Shown: positions 27,307 to 35,482 of the stretch, in pieces | Numbering within the stretch: position 1 is the first letter of the stretch | How the letters are laid out: every line of letters begins with the position of its first letter | Source of the DNA: an uncultured Lachnoclostridium sp. | Lineage (GTDB): Bacteria > Bacillota > Clostridia > Lachnospirales > Lachnospiraceae | Reading direction: 5' to 3' | DNA length: 64,000 nt | NCBI GenBank assembly: GCA_944381625.1 | Contig: CALWLW010000011.1 | Span: 1-64,000 of the forward strand | Program-made: the position numbers and the translations under genes | The notes under the pieces: model-generated | The model's input: the letters and a program-made list of their open reading frames with translations, nothing else | Databases searched by the model: none | What the model was told of the DNA's origin: nothing

Positions 27307-28631
27307 TCCCATCTCTCCACTTCCCGATCCAGGGTGAGGGTATGGGCCCACGCCGGAGCCTTTCCCTTCCTGAGTTCTTCATTCAGAAATACGAACGCCG
27401 TATCGTATGCAGGCGCTTCGGAGGGATACACTCCGTCCCCGTCCGTAAAATACAAAAGCCCTTTCAGGTCCCGCAGGTCTCCTTCCTCCACCAGACGGTC
27501 CACCAGACGGAAAACCGGGGTGAAATCCGTATCACCATGACCCTTCACCTGAATATGCTCCAGATAGTCTTTCCATTCTTCTTCGCAGGTGATCCGCACA
27601 TGCTCCTGAATCAGGCAGTCACACTGCAGGATATGGATCTCCATCTCCTGAAAGAAATTCTCCTTTTCATTCAGGATGCCCCAGGTCTCCTCCAGGAAAC
27701 TGCGGACAATCTCCCCGGAACAGGAGCCGGAGGTATCGATGGCGATGACGAATTCCTGGAGTTTCCTCATATCCTTATATTCCAGAGGTTCCAGAAATAC
27801 CAGCCGTTCATACATCCGGCGGCTGTAATCGTACGGGATATAGTCAAAGCAGTCCATATCCAGGCACATTTCCTCCCGCTCCACGGCGAAGCGTTTCAGA
27901 AACTGCCGGAAATCATGCGCCCGCTCTTTTTCCAGCACAATAGACACATCCCCCGTTCCTGCGCTTCCGCCCGCCTGTCTCCGGTGCTGGGCTTCCCTGT
28001 CCGGAAGCTGCTCGAACAGAACGCGCCAGCGGTGCACCGCTTCTGTCCGCCGGACCATATCCGCCGCGTCCGGTATCTGTTCCCGTCCTGGCGCCCCGCC
28101 GTTCTCCTCTTCCACGGAAAACCAGCAGTCATGAGAATCCCCTCCAAACAACCGTTCCAGCTCTTCTAATTCTTCCTCCGGCCTGGCGGCCAGCCAGTCC
28201 AGAAGCCTCCGGCCCGAAAATAATCCTCCGCACTCCCGAAGCTGCCGGTAGATCCGGCTCCTGGCGTCCGGAACTGCTCCCCCGAAATGATCCAGGTAAA
28301 GCCGGTCGATCCGATATTCCGTCATCAGGTCGCACGCCGCGTTCCACAGACGCCTTCCTGCGGCTACCCTGCGGAACGGATGCTGGTACAATCCATGATA
28401 GATCAGATGCAGATACGCGCGCCGCAGCCCTTCCGGGTCCCGTCCGAACTGCACCAGCACCCGCTCCGGCTCCCAGTACAGGCAGACCCCGTCCGTCCCA
28501 GGGCGTCCCGCCCTTTCCTTCCACTCCGGAAACGTCAGCGCTTCCCCCAGGGCAGGGAACCGGTCTTTCAGTTCCCCCAAAGTCAGCCGCAGCGCCTCCC
28601 GCGCCAGCGCGCTTTTCCCCTCTTCTTTCAT
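27303..28631 (-). CDS. VWA-like (DUF2201) protein, partner of the MoxR ATPase
   Basis: A 442-residue protein with an N-terminal DUF2201-like helical domain, where the expected metallopeptidase HExxH is degenerate (LIYHGLYQHPF), and a C-terminal von Willebrand A-like domain with the metal-binding IAIDTSGSCS and LLYFTDGDG motifs. The ATG at 28631 follows GGGAGG; an upstream ATG at 28673 is possible. Together with the ATPase it forms a MoxR-VWA pair of unknown client. Confidence 0.8.
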   Translation of the reverse strand: MKEEGKSALAREALRLTLGELKDRFPALGEALTFPEWKERAGRPGTDGVCLYWEPERVLVQFGRDPEGLRRAYLHLIYHGLYQHPFRRVAAGRRLWNAACDLMTEYRIDRLYLDHFGGAVPDARSRIYRQLRECGGLFSGRRLLDWLAARPEEELEELERLFGGDSHDCWFSVEEENGGAPGREQIPDAADMVRRTEAVHRWRVLFEQLPDREAQHRRQAGGSAGTGDVSIVLEKERAHDFRQFLKRFAVEREEMCLDMDCFDYIPYDYSRRMYERLVFLEPLEYKDMRKLQEFVIAIDTSGSCSGEIVRSFLEETWGILNEKENFFQEMEIHILQCDCLIQEHVRITCEEEWKDYLEHIQVKGHGDTDFTPVFRLVDRLVEEGDLRDLKGLLYFTDGDGVYPSEAPAYDTAFVFLNEELRKGKAPAWAHTLTLDREVERWE

Positions 28632-28788
28632 GGGGCCAGCCTCCCTCTGCTCCTTTTTGTATGCGGACTGCACTCCTCCTCACCGCCCGCGCCATACGCC
28701 CATTGTACCCTGTTTCTCCCTCATTTGCAATTGCATTCCGGGATTTCCTGTGGTATGCTGGACATACAGTTACGATTCACAGCCGGTG

Positions 28789-28975
28789 CAGAATGGATGT
28801 CAGAGGCGTTATGCTCGCATATAAGCTGCTGACATCCATTCTGAATCAGGACTGCGAAGCAGTCACCCCGCCCACATAAGCAGTCTTAGCTCCGTAAGGA
28901 GCGGGACTGGAGCATCGAAGATGCGACGAGTGCGCATGGGGGCGGGGCGGCTGTGAATAACAGCAGCACTCGCGA
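28789..28975 (+). repeat. Intergenic element made of nested inverted repeats
   Basis: This 330-base gap has no gene. It has a perfect 15-bp inverted repeat (28789-28803 and 28829-28843), then ACTGC/GCAGT, an outer CCCCGCCC/GGGCGGGG stem enclosing CAGTC-GCTCC-GTAA-GGAGC-GACTG and GCATC/GATGC, then GCTGT/ACAGC. The GNRA loop GTAA and GAA loops favour a plus-strand RNA. It lies before the DtxR/MntR-like gene. It may be a mobile palindromic unit or a leader structure. Confidence 0.6.
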
Positions 28976-29002
28976 CAGCATACGCAGAGAGGGGGTTCAT
29001 CT

Positions 29003-29362
29003 ATGAAAATGCAGGAATCGCCGGAGGATTATCTGGAGGCCATATTAGTCCTTTCCAGAGAGCTGGGGAATGTACGTTCCATTGATGTGGCCAATCATCT
29101 GGGATACAGCAAGCCCAGCATCAGCGTGGCCATGAAACGCCTCCGGGAGAACGGATTCGTGACGCTGGATGACCACGGTAACCTGGTTCTGACCGGGTCC
29201 GGCCTGTCCATCGCCCTGAAAATCTATGAACGGCATCTGGTATTGTCCCAGTTCCTGATCTCCATCGGCGTGGACGAAGAAATTGCCAAAAAAGACGCCT
29301 GCCGCATGGAACATGTGATCAGCGATGAAAGCTTTGAAAAGATTAAGCAGCTTCCCAGGTAA
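29003..29362 (+). CDS. DtxR/MntR-family metal-dependent regulator
   Basis: A 119-residue regulator with a winged helix (SPEDYLEAILVLSRELGNVRSIDVANHLGYSKPSISVAMKRL) and the dimerisation/metal-binding helices (ERHLVLSQFLISIG, CRMEHVISDE). It lacks the C-terminal SH3-like domain, like MntR. It likely senses manganese or iron and represses uptake genes, none of which are adjacent. Confidence 0.82.
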   Translation: MKMQESPEDYLEAILVLSRELGNVRSIDVANHLGYSKPSISVAMKRLRENGFVTLDDHGNLVLTGSGLSIALKIYERHLVLSQFLISIGVDEEIAKKDACRMEHVISDESFEKIKQLPR

Positions 29363-29381
29363 GTCCGGGAGCTGCTTTTTT
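29347..29381 (+). terminator. Terminator of the DtxR/MntR-like gene
   Basis: Stem GCAGCT(T)CCC / GGGAGCTGC followed by six T, overlapping the stop codon region. Confidence 0.85.
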
Positions 29382-29386
29382 GTTTA

Positions 29387-30166
29387 TCATCTGCGGAGCC
29401 TGTCTCTTATTTTCTGTTTTATCCGGAACGTGACCCGGGAAGAGTACTCTTCATTTTTTACCAGCAGTTCATAGGCATCCAGCACGCCGGCGCAGCAGCA
29501 AAATCCCATCAGGCCCGCGGCCAGGCCCAGAAACACAAATGAATGGTACTTCGACCAGGCCACGCCTCCCCCTATGGTAAAGGAAACTGCAAGAATGCCG
29601 CTGATATACAGGACAAGGCTGGGAATAAGCACCGCCGTATAGATCCTCTTTTTATTATAATACTCGGCCGATAGTTCTTTCAGATATCCCTGGTCAAGTA
29701 TCAGCGGCTCCTCCTTTAAAATATGAAAGGAGGCTTCTTCGGAACACACCGCCATAACAAAGGCGCCGATGCCTGTAACAATGCATACTGCCATTCCCAG
29801 AAGCCGCCACACTGGATGGCCCGCAAACATGACAAATGGAATTCCCGCCAGCGCCCAGGCCATAAACCCGGCCCCGATGTACCGGCCCGCTCTTTTCTGT
29901 CCTGCAATATATCCGGCCGCCGTCTCTCGGCTCACATAATATCCCCTTCCGTCTGCATAGCTGACCGCGCCCTCTTCTTTCAGCAGGGAATCCACAGAGA
30001 CGCCAAAAAAATTGGAGAGCTGCAGCAGTTTCTCCGTCTCAGGAAATCCCTGGTTATTTTCCCACTTGCTGACGGCCTGTCTTGTCGTACCAAGGCGCTC
30101 TGCCAGCGCCTCCTGAGAAAGTCCCCTTTCTTTCCTCAGTTTAAATAATTTTTCTCCCAGTGCCAT
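29387..30166 (-). CDS. XRE-family regulator with membrane domain
   Basis: A 259-residue protein: N-terminal helix-turn-helix (GEKLFKLRKERGLSQEALAERLGTTRQAVSKWENNQGFP) and a C-terminal part with about five hydrophobic segments. Such membrane-tethered XRE proteins are common in Firmicutes and mostly uncharacterised. The start at 30166 follows AAGGAGG. It is next to, and in the same direction as, a MATE pump gene, which may be its target. Confidence 0.82.
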   Translation of the reverse strand: MALGEKLFKLRKERGLSQEALAERLGTTRQAVSKWENNQGFPETEKLLQLSNFFGVSVDSLLKEEGAVSYADGRGYYVSRETAAGYIAGQKRAGRYIGAGFMAWALAGIPFVMFAGHPVWRLLGMAVCIVTGIGAFVMAVCSEEASFHILKEEPLILDQGYLKELSAEYYNKKRIYTAVLIPSLVLYISGILAVSFTIGGGVAWSKYHSFVFLGLAAGLMGFCCCAGVLDAYELLVKNEEYSSRVTFRIKQKIRDRLRR

Positions 30167-30250
30167 AGATCGTCCTCCTTGGAATTGAAATGATAGATCC
30201 ATTTTAGCAGATCATACCGCGGCTTTCTATCTTTCTGGGAATGCAGTTTG

Positions 30251-31615
30251 TCAACTTTCCGTTGCGGCCAGCTTCCTGAAAAGCCGTACCAGGATCACAC
30301 CTGCCGCTGCCGCCAGTACCACCTCCGCCGTCAGCTGCGCGTAGGCCATGCCGTAGAGCGGTATGAGATAATTCAGGATAAACAAAGCCGGAATCTCCAG
30401 CACGACTTTCCGCAGGACTGCAAAGGCCAGGGATTCCTTCCCCATCCCGCAGGCCTGGAATACGCCCACCGCCAGAAAATCCACGCAGAGGAACGGAAGC
30501 GCCAGGCACATGCCACGCAGGAAACGGCTCCCATAAGCCGCCACTTCCTGATTTTCCATGAACAGCGACACGAGTCCCCGGGCGCCTGTATAATATCCCA
30601 CAGTAATGACAGTCAGAAATCCCACTGCGGCGGAGACAGAAAAGACCACTGTTTTCTTCATGCGCCGCACATTCCCCGAGGAATAATTATAGCTGATCAA
30701 CGGCATGATGCCCTGCCCCAGCCCCATGGCCACATACAGCGGGACCATATTAATTTTCTGGGCAATGCCCATGGCCGCCACAGCATTGGAGCCAAACGCG
30801 GACGTAAAATTGTTCAGGACGGTCATTCCCGTCACGTTCAGAAGATTCTGTATGGACGCCGGAATCCCTACCGCGCAGACGCCCAGTACGATTGCCTTCT
30901 GCGGCACAGCCTTGTCCGGCCGGATACATACATAGGTCTTTCCCCGCCGAACCGCGAGAAGGACAAAAAAGTAAAGACAGGCCACACAGTTGGACAGGAA
31001 GGTGGCAAGCCCGGCTCCGGAAGCCCCCATATGGAAGCCCCAGGGAAGAATAAAGATCGGGTCCAGGATCATGTTCAACACGCATCCGCTGATGGTTCCG
31101 ATACTGGCGTGAAGGGACGCGCCCTCGGCCCGTACCAGATAGGCCATGACCACATTTAAGATAGCCGGGACAGCGCCGAAGCTGACCGTCCACATCAGAT
31201 AGGCTCCGGTCGCTGCCGTATTCTCCGCGTCCGCTCCAAGGATACGAAGGACTGGCGTATGAAACACGGAAAACAAAAGAGAAAACATAAGGCCGAACAG
31301 CAGGGCGCAGGTGAATCCAAAAGCGGAACTGCGTTCCACCGTATCGTAATCCTTTTTCCCCAGGGCGCGGCTCATCATGCTGGAGCTGCCGACGCCGAAC
31401 AGATTGTTCACCGCGTTGAACGCCAGCAGGACGGGCGCAGCCAGCGTCACCGCCGCGTTCTCTATGGGATCGTTCAGCATCCCCACAAAATAAGTGTCCG
31501 TCATGTTATAAAGCACCATGACCAGCGAACTGCAGATGGTGGGAACCGCCAGCGCAGCTACCGCTTTTGGAATAGGTGCTTCTTCAAAAAGCCTTGTCTT
31601 TTTTTCGTCTACCAT
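30251..31615 (-). CDS. MATE-family efflux transporter
   Basis: A 454-residue multidrug and toxin extrusion protein with about 12 membrane segments in two homologous halves (PKAVAALAVPTICSSLVMVLYNMTDTYFVG opening; KAIVLGVCAVGIPASIQNLLNVTG in the second). It exports cationic drugs or metabolites using Na+ or H+. The ATG at 31615 follows GAGGAG; upstream extension would run through the preceding gene. Confidence 0.9.
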   Translation of the reverse strand: MVDEKKTRLFEEAPIPKAVAALAVPTICSSLVMVLYNMTDTYFVGMLNDPIENAAVTLAAPVLLAFNAVNNLFGVGSSSMMSRALGKKDYDTVERSSAFGFTCALLFGLMFSLLFSVFHTPVLRILGADAENTAATGAYLMWTVSFGAVPAILNVVMAYLVRAEGASLHASIGTISGCVLNMILDPIFILPWGFHMGASGAGLATFLSNCVACLYFFVLLAVRRGKTYVCIRPDKAVPQKAIVLGVCAVGIPASIQNLLNVTGMTVLNNFTSAFGSNAVAAMGIAQKINMVPLYVAMGLGQGIMPLISYNYSSGNVRRMKKTVVFSVSAAVGFLTVITVGYYTGARGLVSLFMENQEVAAYGSRFLRGMCLALPFLCVDFLAVGVFQACGMGKESLAFAVLRKVVLEIPALFILNYLIPLYGMAYAQLTAEVVLAAAAGVILVRLFRKLAATES

Positions 31616-31659
31616 AAACCACCACTCCTCATCCGGAGCGCCTCCATGATCATTGCATT

Positions 31660-32244
31660 TTACACAGATTCCACAAAATGAACCGGGTACATGTTCCAAT
31701 ACTTCCTGCAGACCCGCTCTGTATCTCCATCCAGATTGAGCTGATACAACCGGAATGTCACTGGTATGTTTTTCGGCTGCCACTGCTCTTCGTAGGAATA
31801 CTGGTATTTCATGCCCACCTTCTTCATGACGCCGCCGCTGCGGGGATTCTTCCGGTCATGAGTCGCGGTAATATAGGGAATTCCGTCTTGTTTCACCTGT
31901 TCTATGACCGCCCTCGCCGCCTCCGTCGCAATTCCCTGGCTCCAGAATTCTTTTCTTAAACTGTATCCGAAATCATACGGCTCTTCCATGTCCACTTTCA
32001 TATGGCCGATGGGAAATCCGTCCTCCTTCCGGCAGACGGCATAAGCATACGCCTGGGGTTTTGCGTATTCTTTCTCATATCTTTCCTCGAAAAATATCTT
32101 CGCCTCCTGGATGCTCTTCAGAGGAAACCATGGGAGGAATCTATTCACCTCTTCGTCACTGTACAGCTGATACAGGGCTTCCAGGTCGTCCACGGTAAAT
32201 TTTCTCAAAATCAGCCGCTGTGTTTCCAGCACAGGCGTGTTCAT
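31660..32244 (-). CDS. GNAT N-acetyltransferase, RimJ/RimL-like
   Basis: A 194-residue acetyltransferase with the family opening ETQRLILRKFTVDDLEALYQL, acetyl-CoA site in FWSQGIATEAARAVIEQ and the NPRSGGVMKKVGMK helix. Substrate unknown. It ends about 45 bases before the MATE gene, possibly one operon. Confidence 0.85.
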   Translation of the reverse strand: MNTPVLETQRLILRKFTVDDLEALYQLYSDEEVNRFLPWFPLKSIQEAKIFFEERYEKEYAKPQAYAYAVCRKEDGFPIGHMKVDMEEPYDFGYSLRKEFWSQGIATEAARAVIEQVKQDGIPYITATHDRKNPRSGGVMKKVGMKYQYSYEEQWQPKNIPVTFRLYQLNLDGDTERVCRKYWNMYPVHFVESV

Positions 32245-32428
32245 GATCTTTTCCCTCCTGCCGCATATCTTTCTTACACGTCATAAAATTCAAACAGGGA
32301 CATTCCGCTTCCATATCCATTTTACTGCCGGGCGGCCCTTTTGTAAATCGAATATGGTATAACAGAAAATTTGAAAACTACATCTTAATCACAAAAATCT
32401 ATGATACACTGTCTTTGGAGGTGGTATG

Positions 32429-33106
32429 ATGCAAAAGATTTTGGTCGTTGAGGACGATTTTGATATTCAGGAGCTTTTACAGAATTTTCTGCAGGAGGCA
32501 GGTTATGAAGTCATTTTAGCGGGTGGCGGCGTCGAGGCTGCCGCCGTATTCCCCACCGCGCACTTCGATTTAGTGTTGCTTGACGTAATGCTCCCAAAAA
32601 TCGACGGTTTTGCCGTCTGTGAACTGATCCGGAAACAGTCCCAGGTTCCCATCATCATGCTTACCGCATTGAGCGGAGAAGAAGAGCAGATCCGGGGATT
32701 GGATTTACAGATCGACGACTATATCACTAAACCCTTTTCCATGCCCATTTTAATTCGCAGGATTGCCGCCGTCCTGCGGCGAAGCGGCGGTCCGCGGGAA
32801 AATGAGCGCAAGACAATTTCTTATCAGAACCTTCTTTTGGACTGCGACAATTATACTGCCGCCGTGGATGGAACCGTATATGAATTAACGCAGCGGGAAT
32901 TCGAAATATTAAAAGAACTGCTCACGAATCAAGGACGCATTCTGACACGGCAGAACTTTTTGGACAGGCTGTGGCGATATGATTTTTATGGGGATGAACG
33001 CGTAGTCGATACGCACATCAAGAACCTGCGGAAAAAGCTGGGGATTGATTTCATCCAGACGATCAGAGGGGTGGGATACAGAATTGATAAAGAAAGTGAA
33101 AAGTAG
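32429..33106 (+). CDS. OmpR-family response regulator (VanR-like)
   Basis: A 225-residue regulator: receiver (VEDDFD, phospho-acceptor Asp in LLDVMLP, MLTALSG, TKPFS) and winged helix (YELTQREFEILKELL, ERVVDTHIKNLRKKLG). It overlaps the kinase gene. An ATCACAAA box upstream also occurs before the downstream lipoprotein gene, suggesting autoregulation. Confidence 0.9.
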   Translation: MQKILVVEDDFDIQELLQNFLQEAGYEVILAGGGVEAAAVFPTAHFDLVLLDVMLPKIDGFAVCELIRKQSQVPIIMLTALSGEEEQIRGLDLQIDDYITKPFSMPILIRRIAAVLRRSGGPRENERKTISYQNLLLDCDNYTAAVDGTVYELTQREFEILKELLTNQGRILTRQNFLDRLWRYDFYGDERVVDTHIKNLRKKLGIDFIQTIRGVGYRIDKESEK

Positions 33107-34511
33107 TCTGTTCTTAAAAGTCTTTATGATAACCGCAATTCTCTTAGCGGGCGTAAGTTTTCTCGTGTATGGTATTTTGGCATGGTATCTGCCAAAGACG
33201 TATTCCAACGACTTAAATGCTGCATTGGATGAACAGACAAAAAATTTTATTTTCGATGTATCGCAAGTCCCTATGGAGCAAAGCGGCGGACTGTTTGACC
33301 TCTTTCTCAGCCAGCAAAATGTGGACGGCATGGAATTGTTTTCGGACAGCGGACAAGAAACAGAATTGCCGTCCTTACAAAATGACAGTGACGGCAAGGT
33401 GTCTGAAGCAGTGGGAAATAGCGGCTTTTGGGATAACAGGTTATATCATGTCCCTGTCATATCAAACAGTTATCCCCTCTCCTTTCCTGGTGAAAACACA
33501 CACTATACCCTGGTTGTCTACGGCGCGGCGGAACAGATCGCCGAACTGCGGCAATCATTTATCAGAGTGCTTCCCCTGCTCACGTTCGTCATAATCCTGG
33601 TATCGTTGACTGCGTCATGGATTTTTTCACGGCTGATTACAAAACCGGTATTGAAAATAAGTAATATCTCCAAGGAAATGTCGAAGCTGACATTTGAGTG
33701 GCAATTGGAGGAACGGCGTACAGATGAATTGGGCATACTGGAAAAAAGCCTGAATCAATTATCCCGACAGCTTGGCTCGGCTCTGAACGATTTGCGGGAA
33801 GCCAACAGAAAACTTGAGTTGGACATAGAACATGAAAAAGCCCTGGAGCAAGCGCAGATAGACTTTTTTTCTGCCGTTTCCCATGAATTGAAAACGCCGA
33901 TTACGATTCTGAAAGGACAACTGGAGGGAATGCTGCTTGAAATTGGCGCATACAAAGACCATAAAAAATATCTTGCGAAATCACTGGAAGTCGCAAACAC
34001 CCTGGAAACCATGGTTCAGGATATTTTAATCGTCTCAAGACTGGAAAACCCAAACACCGATTTCATAAAAGCCCCTTTTGACTGCGTTCCTTTCATAACC
34101 CAATATCTGAGGGAAACGGAGGATTTCATCACACAAAAAGAATTACAGATGAACGTCGATTTGCCAAAATCGGCATCTATCACCGGAAATCATACGTTAC
34201 TCGAAAAGGTTTTTTCAAACCTGATCGGCAATGCAGTCAAATACGCGCCGGAGGGCGCCGTCATTCATATTATTGTGCAGACAGCAAACGGGCATTTTCT
34301 GTTTTCGGTTGAGAATACCGGGACGCATATTCCGGTGGAAAGCATTCCAAAGCTTTTTGAAGCGTTCTATCGTGTGGAACAGTCCAGAAGCAGAAAGACC
34401 GGAGGAAGCGGGTTAGGCTTATATATCACCCAGAAAATACTGCACCAGCACGGGAGTCATTGCATCGCCGAAAATACTTCAGCAGGCGTCCGATTTTCTT
34501 TTACCATCTGA
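33084..34511 (+). CDS. Sensor histidine kinase (VanS-like)
   Basis: A kinase of about 475 residues: membrane segments near 12-35 and 163-182 around an extracellular domain of about 125 residues, HAMP, HisKA (SAVSHELKTP, His267), HATPase (FSNLIGNAVKYAP; GSGLGLYI). No ATG fits well; TTG at 33084 after GGGGTGGG, or GTG at 33096, overlaps the regulator gene end. Confidence 0.88.
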   Translation: MIKKVKSSLFLKVFMITAILLAGVSFLVYGILAWYLPKTYSNDLNAALDEQTKNFIFDVSQVPMEQSGGLFDLFLSQQNVDGMELFSDSGQETELPSLQNDSDGKVSEAVGNSGFWDNRLYHVPVISNSYPLSFPGENTHYTLVVYGAAEQIAELRQSFIRVLPLLTFVIILVSLTASWIFSRLITKPVLKISNISKEMSKLTFEWQLEERRTDELGILEKSLNQLSRQLGSALNDLREANRKLELDIEHEKALEQAQIDFFSAVSHELKTPITILKGQLEGMLLEIGAYKDHKKYLAKSLEVANTLETMVQDILIVSRLENPNTDFIKAPFDCVPFITQYLRETEDFITQKELQMNVDLPKSASITGNHTLLEKVFSNLIGNAVKYAPEGAVIHIIVQTANGHFLFSVENTGTHIPVESIPKLFEAFYRVEQSRSRKTGGSGLGLYITQKILHQHGSHCIAENTSAGVRFSFTI

Positions 34512-34527
34512 ATATCCTGACACAAAG

Positions 34528-34553
34528 GCGGCGGACCGGCATCCGCCGCTTTT
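34528..34553 (+). terminator. Terminator of the two-component operon
   Basis: Stem GCGGCGGA/TCCGCCGC followed by TTTT, 16 bases after the kinase stop. Confidence 0.7.
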
Positions 34554-34565
34554 CAACTACACATC

Positions 34566-34596
34566 TATCACAAATAAATCCCAAATGTATCACAAA
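34566..34596 (+). promoter_or_regulatory. Paired TATCACAAA boxes, likely response-regulator site
   Basis: Two identical TATCACAAA words (34566-34574, 34588-34596) are 22 bases apart, two helical turns, just upstream of a TATACT -10-like hexamer. A related word lies before the response-regulator gene at about 32386. Tandem direct repeats are the usual OmpR-family operator. Confidence 0.5.
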
Positions 34597-34645
34597 AAAC
34601 CTTGCTATACTTTAAATACGTTCAAAGAAAGGATGTGTCCGTTCC

Positions 34646-35446
34646 ATGAGCATAAAAAAACTGCTTGCATCAGCTCTTGGCGGAGCGCTGCCTGCATTAG
34701 TTCTTGGCGGAGCGCTGCCTGCATTAGTTCTTGGCGGAGCGCTGCTTGCCGGGAGTCTGTCCGGATGCAGCACCGCCGAGGGAACCGCGGATAGCAGCGG
34801 AACAACCAACGATATTTCCAGTGAGGAGCAATTCAAGCCCTACGAACCGTTCGGCCTCACATACGACGCCGGTAAAAACGAACTGCGTTATAACGGAAAA
34901 GTGGTACGGTGGTTTGAAGACTACTACGCCCTGGCGGACGGCGCCCAGGCCGGCATAGATTTTTTCAACGAAGACGGCGTGGTCGATGTTTATGCTGTCC
35001 GTGACCCTGGCAGTTTCGTCCGCTCTGACGACGGCTCCTTTGATCCCGGCGGAAAGCTGACCGGCGTAAAAAAGTTTTCGGCGGAAGAATTTGCCGCCCG
35101 CGACATCGACGCAATCCAAAATCCATCTTCTGCCGCTGCCATAACCGGCGATCCTCCCTCTGCTGAGGAACTGGAAGATATAGCAAAAGAATATGAGGCA
35201 TTCGGCGTCACCTATGACGCAGAAAATGACCAATGGTATTTCAACGGAGAAAAGGTTCGCTGTTTCCAGGATGTTCTGACTACGAACGGCGAAGAACTGG
35301 CCAGCGGAAAGTTTCATGGTACCATTCGCAATTCATGGAACGAAAACGGAACCATCGACATTTACACAGTGCGCAACTATGAAAGTCTGAACGCCCAGGG
35401 ATACGGGACGCTGACAGGCATTGAAAAGTTCAGCGCCTCGCCCTAG
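34646..35446 (+). CDS. Lipoprotein with repeated signal peptide and duplicated domain
   Basis: A 266-residue lipoprotein. The hydrophobic signal core is built from a 9-residue tandem repeat (LGGALPALV) and ends at lipobox LSGC. The mature part holds two related units, YEPFGLTYDAGKNELRYNGK...FFNEDGVVDVYAVRD and YEAFGVTYDAENDQWYFNGE...NENGTIDIYTVRN, each a small beta domain of about 85 residues. Function is unknown. Position and shared boxes make it a probable target of the adjacent two-component system. Confidence 0.75.
   Translation: MSIKKLLASALGGALPALVLGGALPALVLGGALLAGSLSGCSTAEGTADSSGTTNDISSEEQFKPYEPFGLTYDAGKNELRYNGKVVRWFEDYYALADGAQAGIDFFNEDGVVDVYAVRDPGSFVRSDDGSFDPGGKLTGVKKFSAEEFAARDIDAIQNPSSAAAITGDPPSAEELEDIAKEYEAFGVTYDAENDQWYFNGEKVRCFQDVLTTNGEELASGKFHGTIRNSWNENGTIDIYTVRNYESLNAQGYGTLTGIEKFSASP
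34676..34750 (+). repeat. 27-bp tandem repeat in the signal peptide
   Basis: Two perfect 27-base copies (34676-34702, 34703-34729) and a partial third (34730-34750, 16 identical bases before divergence) encode the signal-peptide core. Unit length is a multiple of three, so copy change would keep the frame. Confidence 0.85.
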
Positions 35447-35482
35447 TTTCAAAAAATTAATTTTTTTACGTTTTTGAAACCT

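Noticed and set aside
28789..28843. Transposon end or attachment site
   Set aside because: A single inverted repeat without a transposase, integrase or target duplication nearby.
34676..34750. CRISPR-like repeat
   Set aside because: Contiguous copies with no spacers, within a coding signal peptide.
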